Positions 1-12,495 of a stretch of DNA of 64,000 nt are shown one piece after another. Source of the DNA: Pseudorasbora parva. Its lineage: Eukaryota; Chordata; Actinopteri; Cypriniformes; Gobionidae. The notes beneath the pieces are model-generated. The model had not been told where the DNA came from. It worked only from the letters and a program-made list of their open reading frames with translations, and made no database searches. Numbering within the stretch: position 1 is the first letter of the stretch; each line of letters opens with the position of its first letter. Position numbers and translations under genes: made by a program. The DNA lies in NCBI RefSeq assembly GCF_024679245.1, contig NC_090174.1, forward strand, positions 22,122,524 to 22,186,523, read 5' to 3'.

Positions 1-780
1 CGCATAGACTGACAATGTGTCTACACGTTGTCCCGAGTGGCACTAATATGCAACGCTACTAAAGACAATAGAACCTATCATAATCAATAATGTTGCCTCT
101 GGATGTGGTGTGACACGAGAGGTAAAACATTAAACTGACGCCACGTTCTACTTATGAGGTATTGACACAATGGACAAATGCTTTGCAACGGGCAGTTTGT
201 TGTGTCCAGTGTGGACAGCCTAAGATGTTACGATGCGAGTAACAAACTTCTTTTTAATCCCACCAGCGAGCACTGAATGTTGGTGTTTGTTGGCGTTTAT
301 GTGATCAGTGTAAATTATTCTTTGACTAGAGCTTTTATAGTGTTTACCCTCATGCTCGGTTGGCTACAGGCACGCTAAACATGGTTCTGTGTAAACATGG
401 TTCTTTACTGTGGTTAGATTTGTCCTCGTAATGTGATCATAGTTCTGGCAATAGATATTCGTTCTACTGTGTTCTACAGTCAGTAATGATCACTATAGAT
501 CCGCAGTCTGTAATCCAAATAATTCCTTCAAGCATTTACAAATAACAGCATATCGAAAAGTATGAGAAAACTACAAACAAAAACAACATGTTATTCTGAA
601 ACGTCCTTTAACAGCTGTCACAAGTTCTGATGGGGCCATTTCACTTAAATTTCGGAGCAATATTGACGCCATTCTTTATTACAATACACCAGAGCATATG
701 CAACTAACTAGGTAAGGAGCATTTCCGGACAACGTGCACTAGCGGGTTAGTAAATCACAACTCACTTGGCCAGCTAACCA
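1..780. other. No gene seen
   Basis: AT-rich, non-coding-looking sequence. I see no long open frame, splice pattern, terminal inverted repeat or tandem array in it. Confidence 0.5.
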
Positions 781-1340
781 ATCAGAGCAGAAGCAGCGAT
801 CCCCTGAGATGAAACCAGTATACCGTAGGGCTGAGTTGAAGCCAGCAAACAAAGGCTGCAGTGGAGCCAGGAGAGGGTGGAGCTAGACAGAGCTGAAGGG
901 GTGGAGAGACAGAGCATAATAGACAGAGGAACAAGGAAGCCTGGCGCAGCCGTAAGGCTGATAGTCTCGGGTGGAGCTGAGCAAGGGAGGAGCCAAACTC
1001 AGGGCGACAGGCCAAGGTGGAGTTATGGGATCAGTGGCTGGAGACAGAGCTAGGGGGGCCCAGGTGATTATACAGGTACTTCTGAGCTGGGCAGGGTTAG
1101 TGATGACAAAGGTAGTCTGTCAGTGGGGACGAGAGGAAAAAGGAGACGTCTTCCTCCAAATTATTAAAATAATCCTCATTTCCAGAGTCTGTTTTCAGCT
1201 CACCCTCGTAGGCGGTAGTGTGGCTGAGGTTATCCTTCATTCTCCACAAGCTCCACTGTGGTACACAATGGTGCCGGCACACATCTGGTCAGACTCATGA
1301 CGGGGCTCTGGCTCCGGGCAATAGTTGGCTCTGGCCTATT
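781..1340. repeat. Purine-rich unclassified sequence
   Basis: A stretch rich in GGAGC, GGTGGAG and GACAGAG motifs, more GC-rich than its flanks. It contains open frames on both strands, up to 109 codons, but the encoded residues look like translated low-complexity DNA and match no family I know. It may be part of a dispersed repeat. No function is assigned. Confidence 0.3.
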
Positions 1341-2056
1341 TTCAGGCTCTAGCTCTCTCAAATAATTTGCCCTCTGAGAATCCAGAATAAATCAGAATCA
1401 AGTTCAAATTATTAAAAAGATTCCACTGTACAAAACTTAGCACCAACAATGCCAGACAAATTAATGAACCAAACTGAGGGCCTTAACCCTCATCCTTCCC
1501 TTGGGTTATTTTGACCCGAAAATCATTTTTGTGTTCATCAGAGTGGTTCAAGACCTAAGGTCCAATACCTTTTGTCGCACTTGAACACACACTTTTTTTT
1601 TTTTTTATGGATTCAAGGAGTTTATTGGCTGAAATAAAAAAAAGTAACAAATCCTTCTCCCATTTGGGTCAAGAATGCTTCAGTACACATGAAAATGCTT
1701 AGATGCTTAAAATTAAAACTAAAAATGCTAAAACTTGACAAATTTTTATTTAATTTGTATAATGTCTTCATGTGCATTAGACTGGATAAACCCGATCTGC
1801 CGGCGATTTGATTTTGCCCTGCAACTCAGTCTGGAAACATGTGCATGTCATTTCTACTGCTTCTGTTACTCTTTTGCGGGAACCAATCACAGACTGGCTT
1901 ATCCACCTGGCACGCTATTGGCGGGTTTAACAAAATGACGGGATGGGTTTGTGCCCGTTGATCATGCCTCTTGTGGTTGGTTGAAGGACTATCCAATTGC
2001 ATAGAGAGTCATTTGAATAATGCTCATTTATCACACCTCTTGTGCAGGAGAAAATA

Positions 2057-3690
2057 CAGTCCCTGACAAAAGTCTTGTCGTTTGTGTACAAATTGACCTA
2101 AAGTGCCGCTGAAATATATTTCTAATCAAGATTTTTTTTACAAGAAATGGCTCATTTTAATCCCACCAGCTTTTGTGATAATGTTTCAGTGAAAAACTAA
2201 ACTTTCAAAAAGTATTCTAATATTCACAGCTTGGTAAAGCCCATTGAGTCAATTTTTGCAAAGACATAAGTGTTGTCACCTTGTCATATGAGCTTCACCT
2301 GTGACTAATAATGGATCAATTAGGTCTCAAGTGTGTATAAAAAGAACCCCAGTACACTAGACCTTCACATCAACTGCAACTAGACCTCTGCAAACATGCC
2401 TAAGATTCACCCTGAGACTAAAGTTTTGATTATCAAGAGGCTGAAGACCAGATCCACTGCTGATGTGGCAGACACCTTCAATGTGTCTCAGCGTCAAGTA
2501 CAGAGGATAAAAAAAAGATTTGAAGAGACTGGAGACGTTTTTGACAAGCCCAGGTCAGGCAGACCCCGCAAGACAACTGCTCAAGAGGACCATTTGTTGG
2601 CTCGAAAATCCAAGGCCAGCCCATTTTCCACTGCAGCAGAGCTCCACGAGACCTGGTCACCTGAAGTCCCTGTGTCAACCAGAACAGTTTGTCGGATTCT
2701 GTCTCGAAATGGCCTCCATGGTCGAATCAGTGCCCAGAAGCCAGCACTAAACAAAAGACAATTGAAAAACCGTGTGGCATTTGCCAAGGCCCACAGCCTG
2801 CTAAAAGGATGGACGCAGGAAAAGTGGCAGAAGGTGGATTTTTCAGATGAATCTTCTGTTGAATTACACCACAGTCTCCGCAAATATTGCAGGAGACCTA
2901 CTGGTGCCCGAATGGATCCGAGATTCACCCAGAAAACAGTGAAGTTTGGTGGCGGAAAAATCATGGTCTGGGGTTACATCCAGTATGGGGGTGTGCGAGA
3001 GATCTGCAGGGTGGAAGGCAACATCAATAGTATAAAATACCAAGAAATCTTAGCTACCCCAACCATAAAAGAGGCCAAATTCTGCAGCAGGACGGTGCTC
3101 CATTGCATACTTCCATCTTCACATCAAAGTTCCTCAAGGCGAAGAAGATCAAGATGCTCCAGGATTGGCCAGCCCAGTCACCAGACATGAACATCATTGA
3201 GCATATGTGGGGTAGGATGAAAGAGGACGCATGGAAGACGAAACCAAAGAATATTGATGAACTTTGGGGGGGCATGCAAGACTGCTTTCTTAGCTATTCC
3301 TAATGACTTCATCAATAAATTGTATGAATCCTTGCCAAACCGCATGGATGCAGTCCTTCAAGCTCATGGAAGTCATACAAGATATTAAATTTGAATCTCA
3401 CAGCACCACAACTTAATTTGCTGACATATTTTTGTCTTTGCAGTAAATTTGTTCAATTTCTGTATAGGCGACAAAACTTTTGTCTTGCCAAAATTTGACC
3501 TTTCTGTCTTGATTAAATGATAAATATTTTTTTCTGTGAAAATTATTTATTTCAGTGCATTAAACATCATTTGGGAGGGTTTTAGCTTTTCATATGAGCT
3601 ATTTCTAACACCAATGAATTAATTAAAAGTCAGGTTAATATCAGGTATTTCTAGAAAATATATAAGCGACAAGATTTTTGTCAGGGACTG
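2057..3690 (+). mobile_element. Tc1/mariner element (1634 bp), first copy
   Basis: The ends are inverted: the left begins CAGTCCCTGACAAAAGTCTT and the right finishes TTTTTGTCAGGGACTG. TA dinucleotides flank both ends (2055-2056 and 3691-3692), the standard Tc1/mariner target duplication. The inner body carries a broken transposase gene on the + strand. The element sits inside a repeat whose empty counterpart is readable at about 19905, which fixes both borders to the base. Confidence 0.93.
2396..3388 (+). pseudogene. Tc1-type transposase, frameshifted
   Basis: The first frame (2396 to about 3052) starts MPKIHPETKVLIIKRLKTRS and contains the paired helix-turn-helix DNA-binding region, a GRPRKT hook and the first catalytic aspartate in VDFSDES. 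The frame shifts between about 3053 and 3085. The next frame holds the second aspartate in the D-G-A-P context and the glutamate in NIIEHMWG. A second shift follows near 3270, at a run of G bases, and the C-terminus continues to the stop at 3386-3388. The DDE triad is therefore recognisable, but two indels break the gene, so it should not make active protein. Typical family length is about 340 residues, which fits the span. Confidence 0.9.
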
Positions 3691-3806
3691 TACAGAGCAG
3701 ACTCCCCAGACCAATGTTCAATTTTAAACTGAGCTTGGTCTGGTGATAGCCAGACAATGTGCATCTGAATGCATACTGAAGAGATAAACTCAATAACTGA
3801 TTTTAG

Positions 3807-4803
3807 TAGAGGTGGGCAGATCGATACTACACTCTAAAAAATTCTGGGTTAAAAACAACCCAAGTTGGGTTGAAAATGCACCAACCCAACAATATAGTTG
3901 TTTTAACCCAATGGTTGAGTTGTTTTAACCCAGTGGTTGAGTTGTTTTAACCCAGTGGTTGGGTTAAATGTTGCTTAAGACAACCCAATTGCTGGGTCAG
4001 AACAACTCAACCATTGGGTTAAAACAACCCAATTGTTTGGTTGGTGCATTTTCAACCCAACTTGGGTTGTTTTTATCCCAGCATTTTTTAGAGTGTAATA
4101 TCGATATCGATCAATACCGATACCAACGTGAAAATATCGATACTTAAGTTTCAGTTTCTCTCGTTTTGCGACCTGGCCGTGTTTGTCAAAATGCTGCTGC
4201 TGTCACAGAGCAGAGGAAGCTCTCAAGAGAGCGCTGCTCGTGCTCAACACTGCTCTCTCTCCTGTTTTGTACCGTCACGTGACTCACCACTAGCGCTAAC
4301 ACCAGCAGTCAGGCGCGCGCGCCGCTCAGCCGCGCATTTTAATTTTCAGCATTATATCGTATTACAAGGAGAATTTGTTTTACACTTTTTATATTTATTG
4401 TGAAGTAAAACTTTGTGACTTTGTTTATTTAAGAAAAAAATCCTGAAAAGAAGTGCACTAAAGAGAAGAAACATTTTTTGTTAACATGCTACTTGAAAAG
4501 AGAATTTGTTTTTACATTTTTTATATTTGTGAAGTAATCATTTTGTAACTTTGTTTATTTAAATAAAACAGAAGTAACCAAAAGTTGTTTCTGAACAAAA
4601 GCTTTTGTAGTACTGATTAATAACCCAAAATGCAAATCACAAAAACAAATTAAAAGTCATGAAAATTCATTTTGATTTAGGTTGAAGACGCATCCACCTT
4701 AATTATTAAAAAGTATCGGTATTGGTATCGGTATCGGCGATACTGGCCCTGTATTTACTTGGTATCGGATCGATACCAAATCTAGCGGTATCGCACACCT
4801 CTA
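3807..4803. mobile_element. Non-autonomous hAT element with 8-bp target duplication
   Basis: The ends are inverted: TAGAGGTGGGC on the left and GCACACCTCTA on the right. The exact 8-bp direct repeat GATTTTAG lies immediately outside both (3799-3806 and 4804-4811), the signature of hAT transposition. Many GATACCGATA-type words lie near both ends. No transposase frame is present. A palindromic MITE is nested at 3830-4095. Confidence 0.88.
3830..4095. mobile_element. Palindromic MITE nested in the hAT element
   Basis: It starts CACTCTAAAAAATTCTGGGT and ends with the complementary order (CCCAGCATTTTTTAGAGTG), flanked by TA on both sides (3828-3829, 4096-4097). The whole 266 bp can fold as one hairpin built from repeated AACCCAA and TTGGGTT words. 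Near the centre, a 22-bp unit containing GTTTTAACCCA repeats about three times. No coding capacity. Confidence 0.88.
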
Positions 4804-4811
4804 GATTTTAG

Positions 4812-5706
4812 GACCCAGCGGAACAGCTCATTTGCACCATATAGGGCTATAAGGCAATCTTGAGTCATAAAATATCATGTTATATTATAATATAATGTTC
4901 ATGGGGTTCATAAGTTAATAAAGCTATCAATTAATTAAAAATATTAATTTAAAAAACATTTTTTAAAACATAAACCCAAAACACATACATTACTTTTTGA
5001 ACAAATAAAGTGGTACGTTCATTTTTTTAGAATGAAAAATGGAAAAGATAAGAGATCATTTACAAAAAATCAATGAATTGTGATTTTTTTTTGTGCCATT
5101 GTGTAAAGTAATCAATAAAAAAGTAACCTGATTTTGAGCATTTCAAAACATATAATATCATATTTATTTTTTGTAACCCGATTATGTAATCCAGATCATA
5201 TAATCAGTTACTACCCAGTATACGGGTAAGATCATTAAACTTAAATCAGTATTTGAGGTTTTATATATTTGGTGAGTAACCTTGCATGGGTTTATTGACC
5301 AGCTGTTACTTACCGGGGAATGATAACCAGCTGACTGAGATCCTTTAATAAATGTGCAGCCTTCAAGGTATTGAAAACAGGCAAACATGCATCTATCAAT
5401 ATCTGTCTCATGCCTCAGATTTGTTAGAATATGTGTCTAATGCTGTTATGGTGGTTTTGGAACATGGAACTTGCTATGGTTTGTGAGCTCAACAGCTACA
5501 TCAAATACCCAGTAATTTAGCTCCATACTATGCTTCGGCAACAAGAAATGACTAGGCATCAAGCCTCCAGCCTTTGGTCAACTGCTGTGTGAGTGAGAAA
5601 CTTTTCCATGCCAATCTAACTGGAAGCCACAGGGTGACCATTGGGTGATTATGTAAGCTAAAATGAATGCAGACATAAGTGTAAAGCTGTCTTTAAACTA
5701 AAATAA
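4812..5706. other. No gene seen
   Basis: AT-rich sequence between two transposons. I see no splice-bounded exon, terminal repeat pair or RNA gene in it. Confidence 0.5.
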
Positions 5707-5708
5707 TA

Positions 5709-7279
5709 CAACCCCAAATCAGAAAAAGTTGGGACAGTTTGGAAAATGCAAATAAAAATTTCTAAATTCACTTTAAATTGTATTTCATTGCAGACAATAT
5801 TTCATGTTTTGTCTGGTCAACTTCATGTCATTTGTAAATATGCATCCTTTCCTGTCATTCAGACCTGCAACACATTTAAAAAAAAAAGTTGGGACAGGAG
5901 CAATTTAGGGCATGTAATGAGGTAAAAGGGTTAAATAATGATGTGATTTGAAACAGGTGATGTCAACAGGTGATTGAAATTATGATTTGGTTCAAAAGCA
6001 GCATCCAAGAAAGATCTAATCCTTTAGGAGCAAAGATGGGCCGAGGATTGCCAGTTTGCCAACAAATACGTGAGAAAATTATTGAAATGTTTAAAAACAA
6101 TGTTCCTCAAAGAACGATAGGAAGAGATTTGGATATTTCACATTCAACAGTGCATAACATAATTACAAGATTCAAGGAATCTGGAGGAATTTCAGTTCGT
6201 AAAGGACAAGGCCGCAAGCCTAAGCTGAACAACCGTGATCTCCGATCCCTCAGGCGGCACTGCATCAAGAATCGTCATTCATCTATAAGCGATATCACCA
6301 CATGGGCTCAGGACTACTTTGGCAAACCTTTGTGAAGTACCACAATACGTATTTACATCCACAAATGCCAGTTAAAACTGTACTGTGCCAAATGGAAGCC
6401 TTATGTTAACAGTGTCCAGAAGCGCAGTCGACTTCTCTGGGCTCGGAGGCATCTGGGATGGACCATCACACAGTGGAAATGTGTAATGTGGTCAGATGAA
6501 TCAGTATTTCAGGTATTTTTTGGGAGGAATAGACGCCGTGTGCTCCGGACCAAAGAAGAAAAGGATCATCCAGACTGTTACCAGCAACAAGTCCAAAAGC
6601 CAGGGTCTGTCATGGTATGGGGTTGTGTCAGTGCCCTTGGCAAAGGTAACTTGCACTTCTGTGAAGGCACCATTAATGCTGAAAAGTACATAGAGATTTT
6701 GGAGCATAATATGCTGCCTTCAAGAAGATATCTTTTCCAGGGACGTCCATGCATATTTCAACAAGACAATGCAAAACCACATTCTGCACACATTACAAAG
6801 TCCTGGCTGCGGAGGAAGAGGGTACGGGTACTTGACTGGCCTGCCTGCAGTCCCAGCCTGTCTCCAGTAGAGAATGTGTGGCCCATTTTGAAGCGCAAAA
6901 TGGGACAACGAAGACCCCATACTGTTGCCCACCTTAAGACTTGTTTGCAGGAAGAATGGGACAAATTTATACCTGAAACACTTCATCACTTGGTGTCTTC
7001 AGTCCCTAAACGTCTTTTAAGTGTTGTGAAAAGGAATGGCAACATTACAAAGTGGTAAATGCTTTACTGTCCCAACTTTTTTTGAAATGTGTTGCAGGTC
7101 TGAATGACAGGAAAGGATGCATATTTACAAATGACATGAAGTTGACCAGACAAAACATGAAATATTTTGTGTTCATATTGTCTGCAATGAAATACAAGTC
7201 AAAGTAATTTTAGAAATCACTTCTTTTTTATTTTATTTGCACATTCCATATTGTCCCAACTCTTTCTGATTTGGGGTTG
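5709..7279 (+). mobile_element. Tc1/mariner element (1571 bp), second copy
   Basis: The left end is CAACCCCAAATCAGAAAAAG and the right end is its near complement (CTTTCTGATTTGGGGTTG), with TA flanks at 5707-5708 and 7280-7281. The inverted repeats are long, about 200 bp each: the blocks around 5790-5900 reappear inverted at about 7070-7200. This is the long-terminal-repeat layout common in fish Tc1 families. The transposase gene inside is interrupted by a single stop codon. Confidence 0.94.
6036..7058 (+). pseudogene. Tc1/mariner transposase with one in-frame stop
   Basis: The frame opens at MGRGLPVCQQIREKIIEMF (ATG 6036) and stays open to the stop ending at 7058, except for one TGA at 6333-6335. 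I checked the stretch 6336-6485 codon by codon and found no further stop and no shift. The N-terminal part is a helix-turn-helix DNA-binding region (residues about 1-60) followed by GRKPKL. After the stop come the DDE core landmarks: MWSDES, the D in QQDNAKPHSA, and E in SPVENVW. Thirty-four residues separate the last two, so this is a DD34E enzyme. The full span is about 340 codons, the normal length for the family. A single nonsense change is the only visible defect. Confidence 0.92.
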
Positions 7280-7281
7280 TA

Positions 7282-8134
7282 TTTAATTTAGAAGAGATTA
7301 TTATTTATTTTTTTAAAACAAGCAAACAAAATAAAAAACTGGGTTGCTACATGTTTGTTTGCAGTATGTGTGGTATGGAAGATAATTGCAGTGTCCAGTT
7401 ATAGTGCACTATTGGACTGACAATCCTGACCACATGCCTTTCTGTACTGCTGTGAAGATCTGAGTATTCAACAAATATGAAGTCAAGCATCTGTTTTTTC
7501 ATTAATAGGCTTACTAATCGACAATGTTATTAATGTGTCAGAATCTCGTCGATCTAACAGGGATGCTCTATGTAATTTATGAATTAATTTGTGACTTTTT
7601 AACATAGTGTGTGGCAAATATTTACTTGCTTCTACATTCTGCTTATTTATTTGATACATTTAAATAACTCTTTTAGACACATTTCATATCCCGTTTAGTG
7701 TTATTTGCTGGAACCAGGATCTGCTGGTTTTTATGGTTAGTGGAGAATTTATCCTCCAGCAATCCCATCATTCCTGTTCTCCAGGCTGTGAGTGGAAAAG
7801 TGCAGTCCTCCAAGCTAAACACATGGTTAGTGAAAAACCTAGGATCTTCACACAGGACTGCCTGAGAGAGGGCTTCCTGAATGAGGGGAAATTTACAGAA
7901 CGCAGTCCAAACTCACTCTCCGCGTGGCACCGAACATGTAGAGAGTGAGAGAACGAGAGAGATAGAGAGGAAAGAGAAAGAAAGTACATATTATCCTTAA
8001 TCTGATAGTAGTTAATAAATCATTTTCCATTGCCTCTGTGTGTTGTGTGTACACGGAAGTGGTGTACACTACAGTTACCAGTAGAGTTCTTGAGCACTAA
8101 AATAGTTCTTCCCTGCACATTATACTTCATCACG
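7282..8134. other. No gene seen
   Basis: Unique-looking AT-rich sequence. An open frame of 71 codons at 7733-7948 has no recognisable motif and is treated as chance. Confidence 0.45.
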
Positions 8135-8311
<177 letters not shown>

Positions 8312-9191
8312 AATATGAGCTAAAGGATGAAATTCATATATTTGAGCAAATACCAAATTGAGATTTAAATTGAGATATTTGAGTAAATACCAAATAAAAT
8401 GCAGTGGTATGTGTTTATAAGTGGAGTGCATTCACAGTAAACATGCAGTGAATCATCCTGCTTGCTACAGCAGCACAAATCAGATCCAGTCCTGTCAGTG
8501 AACATTTAAAAAAAACTGCACCTCCATCACCAACACAGGTGTTCATGTTGGACTGATCATCATAGGAAAATATTTTCCACAATATTTAAACTAATTGTTT
8601 CTTTCCTTCTCTTTTTTCTTTCTCTTTGTTTTGGATACGTTGTCATTATATATACAGAAACCTCTACTGAGGACAACGCTCCACACTAGACGAGTTCTTA
8701 TCCCGAGATGGGAATTGCCCAAATCCTTGCATATGCAGTGGATTTGTTGCTCTGTGGATCGTGTGCCTGCAAGGATATTATTACTGTAAAAAGCAACAGC
8801 CTCATGGACTACAGGATAGTTGAAAGCCTGCAGCTGGGTCTCTGTTGTTATCCATTCCACTTTTTAATAGGTAGACTGAAGAGAAGACAGCGTTCCTAAC
8901 ATAAAGTACCATTCCACATTCCCACCGTGTACATTTTTTTTAAACAAAAGGACTTTGTTGCTTTTAACTCCACCAAATCACTACATGAACCACTTACTCT
9001 GCTGGTACTGCCTACTGCCTGAATTATCTTCCATACCACACAGTGGTTTGGTACACTTCAACAAAGATGATTCTATTTCCGTTCCATGATCTCATGCTAA
9101 ATCACTTCAAGGAAAATGAGGAGGAAAATGACATCCCCACTCCAGAAATGATATTAGAAATTGTCCTGAAATTGTTTATGATATAATTTAC

Positions 9192-9193
<2 letters not shown>
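8312..9193. other. No gene seen
   Basis: Several open frames of 60-90 codons overlap here on both strands, but none shows a domain, a good start context or splice support. Confidence 0.45.

Positions 9194-9288
<95 letters not shown>
9194..9288. repeat. (TA)n microsatellite
   Basis: About 95 bp of uninterrupted TA dinucleotides, followed by a short A-run. Confidence 0.95.
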
Positions 9289-9289
<1 letters not shown>

Positions 9290-10396
9290 GCTGTAAAAAA
9301 AAAATCAGGTCTCCAATTGAAAATTTTCTAGTGACTGATCACATCTACATTTTACATTTGGCCTAAATGAATTTCTGTTAATTAAATTGCATCTATTCAC
9401 AGAATTTCAGTTTGGCCAACTGAAAAATAAATTTCTCAAATCAAAACAATTTGTACAAATAGCAAAACACCATGGATAACCTGAAAAAGCCAGTCTCTTA
9501 CTCAAAATCTTTAGTTCATCTCTCAGAAGTAAATATCTGTCAATGAACATGTAGTGCCATCAGAATGACAAGTCCTTGTGTCATTGTTTATGAATAACAC
9601 AGTCGAATAACTTAGTCATGTTGTCAATATAACCGTTTACTCTGGAGGGATGTTCTGATGTAAACTATGGCTAAAGTTTTGATGACAATTATTGTCAATC
9701 GTAAGCTACATCTTAGTGTATGTGTGAGTGTAATTGCAAGAGAATAGAAAAGATTCAATTTTACACTCTTACTGTTTGTACTGTATGTTATTGACAGAAC
9801 ATGTCATTGAGATACAGAAATAAACTGAATAACTGATTTAGAAAAAAGTCTAATGGAAATATAGAAAGTATAGAAATATGCTTGACATATGATAACTTGT
9901 TCAACCATTTTGCATGTAAAGACTTATGCTATATGGGCTTGTGCCTAAATGTTGTGGGGGGTGAGACTATTCAACAGAGACCCAATATAATACATTTTGA
10001 TCAACATGACATAAGCAGTGGATAATAACAGAGAATTGTACATAATCATTTGCATGGATGTACCACAGCATTTGCGACTTGTTCAAAGAAATGAGAAACT
10101 GCTTTTTTGATGTGCACAAGTGGCACAATGATGTGAGAATTGAACAGGTAGTTTTGAGAATTTCAATTCTGATCTGAGAAACGTACCAAAGCGACTGAGA
10201 AAAACTGATTATCTCTTCATCATGGCACCTGTTAGTGGGTGGGCAGCAATTGAACATTTTGTCCTCAAAGTTGATATGTTAGAAGCAGGGAAAATGGGCA
10301 AGCATAAAGCTTGGAACATACTCTGACATCATTTTGTTCTTGCAGACCCTGGAGCGAGAACTTTTTTCTCTGTTCTTGTGGAGTATGTTGCAGCCT
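9289..10396. other. No gene seen
   Basis: AT-rich intergenic sequence. I see no exon, RNA gene or terminal repeat pair. Confidence 0.45.
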
Positions 10397-10720
10397 TAAA
10401 GGTCCCGTTCTTCGCGATTCCATCTTTCAAACTTTAGTTAGTGTGAAATGTTGCTGTTAGAGCATAAATAATACCTGTAAAATTATAAAGCTCAAAGTTC
10501 AATGCCAAACGAGATATTTTATTTAACAGAAATTCCCTTTCAAAGCCTACAGCGAATGGCCGGTTTGGACTACACCCCTGCACTTCCTTGCATGAATGAT
10601 GTCACTAGAACCGTTTGTTGACCTAACCCTGTAGCTCAAATTACTCAAGAAGTTAATGCTGGTTCTGATAGAAAGGCTTCAGAATACACAGTGCATCGCA
10701 GTTTGTGTATGGGGCTGCAT
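10397..10720. repeat. Truncated TTAA-type element end
   Basis: TTAA at about 10395 is followed by AGGTCCCGTTCTTCGCGATT and about 300 bp of repeat-like sequence. No matching right end follows; the sequence runs into a decayed transposase at about 10740. Read as the left part of a TTAA-flanked element, truncated. Confidence 0.5.
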
Positions 10721-10739
10721 AACCGCAGACCAGTCAGGG

Positions 10740-11215
10740 TGCCCATGCATGCTCATATCTAATGTGATGTTTTGGGCAATGTTCTTCTGGGAAACCTTGT
10801 GTCCTGCCATCCGTGTGGATGCACTTTGACACATACCACCTACCTAAGCATTGTTGCAGACCATGAAACAGTATTCCCTGGTGGCTGTGGCCTCTTTCAT
10901 CAGGATAAAGTGCCCTGCCACAAAAGCAAAAATGGTTTAGAAATGGATTGAGGAGCAAAACAATGAGTTTGAGCTGTTGACTTGGCCTCCAAATTCCCCA
11001 GATCTCAATGCAATCGAGCATCTGTGGGATGTGCTGAACAAAAAAGTCTGATCAATAGAGACCACACCTGGCAACTTAATGGACTTTAAAGGATTTGCTG
11101 CTAACATCTTGGTGTCAGATACCACAGCACACCTTTAGGTGTCTAGTGGAGTCCATGCCTCAATGGGTCATGGCTGTTTTGGCAGCAAAAGGGGGGGCAA
11201 CTAGGCTACTCAAAT
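10740..11215 (+). pseudogene. Heavily decayed Tc1-like transposase fragment
   Basis: Forward-strand translation in mixed frames gives landmarks of a Tc1-type C-terminal half: FHQDKVPCHKS (catalytic D region), TWPPNSPDLNAIEHLWDVLN (catalytic E region), and a tail containing CLVESMPQWVMAVLAAKGG near 11135-11195. Stops and shifts occur throughout, and the N-terminal half is missing. The minus-strand frames here are shadows. Confidence 0.75.
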
Positions 11216-12495
11216 TTAAAAACAAACAGCAAACTATGCTGTTTGATGGAATTGGCATAAGAAAAGCTATGTCTTTAGTTAAAGGTGCCCTAGAATGATT
11301 TGAAACAATATGTTAAATTGTTCTCTGATATCTACATAGAGGATATGCGGCTTATTTAAGGGAAAATATTGTCCAGATACAGTTTTACAGGTCCATTTAC
11401 AACCCTAGAAATTGTCCCAATGATGTAATGCTCTGTTTTTGCCTTATTTGGAAGAGTCATGAATATTAATGTTGAGCTCAGCTCTGATTGGCTTATTTCA
11501 GCAGCTCACAGCAGTTCAGTGAAGCGGCTCGTGAGTCCTGATACAACACAGAACGGCTAAATGACACTTTAAGCAGAACATCTCAAATGGAGATTGATAA
11601 AATGCAGCTTACTTGTTTATTTGGTGTTTTCAGATCATCCGCACGCAAGAAAGTGCGGTTGCCAGATTTCAGGAATTAAATCCCCCAAACAGAGCTTTTC
11701 TGTGAAAAGAAACCCGTATAGAGGGAATGCACGTGACGTCATCGTCAGCTGGAGTGACTGTGATTATGCCCCCGCTGAGTGGCAGAAAGATTAAGAGGCA
11801 GCATTAGTTTACAGCGCGAATGCAGCAAAAACTCACAAAACCAGGCCCGGCACCAGAAGGGGGGTAGGGGGAGGCTTGTCCACGGACCGCATAGTCATCG
11901 CTGTTCTGAGCTTGAGACGGACTTGATAATAGCGTGTAATTTTCTCACTCAAACCACTGCCAACTGGTGCAGCTTCTGCTTTTAGAGTGAAAAGCTGCCC
12001 ATAACTGCTTGTCTGTGATCTGTAATCCTCTGTAAGAATTCGTAATAATTGCATATTATCAGCGAAAAGGAGCTAGCAAAAGATCCAGTGTGTATCTGTA
12101 TTTGCACTCGTCAAATGATTAAATTTCCATCGTGTTTTCGCCTCGGTGAGTAATGTAGCCAATCACAGACATGTTTGTGGACTTCTACAACGGAATTGGC
12201 CAATCACAGGTGTTTAATTTGGAATCACTCACCGCTCGAATGTTTGGCCAGGCGCTGAGTTCAGTTAAACACGCGCAGCAATCCTCTGTAAGTGCAGACA
12301 TTGTGAAAATAAGAGCTTCATTGTATACCAACGTCACTGCGGAACTTTGTGAGATTGCGTTTATTGAATGAGTGACAGCTTTTAGTGAATATAAAGTATA
12401 TTACCACCACTACACGTAGGCTTCAAAACACAGACCCATCCACATATACATGCGGGATTCACTTGAAAAATGTGATGAATGACAGTAATAAACAT

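Larger units (their letters stand above)
1778..3756 (+). repeat. Dispersed repeat copy 1, split by a Tc1 element
   Basis: The sequence from TAGACTGG at 1778 up to 2056, and again from 3691 to about 3756, matches the uninterrupted copy at 19399-19977. Shared landmarks are the TGATTTTGCCCTGCAACTCA block, the GGCACGCTATTGGCGGGTTT block, and the right end GAGCTTGGTCTGGTGATAGC. A Tc1-like transposon at 2057-3690 interrupts this copy. It is probably a non-autonomous DNA transposon; the superfamily is not determined. Confidence 0.75.

Noticed and set aside
2581..2964. 127-codon minus-strand frame
   Set aside because: Shadow opposite the Tc1 transposase; the forward strand has the catalytic motifs.
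10734..11125. Minus-strand frames of 95 and 62 codons
   Set aside because: Shadows of a decayed forward-strand Tc1 transposase.
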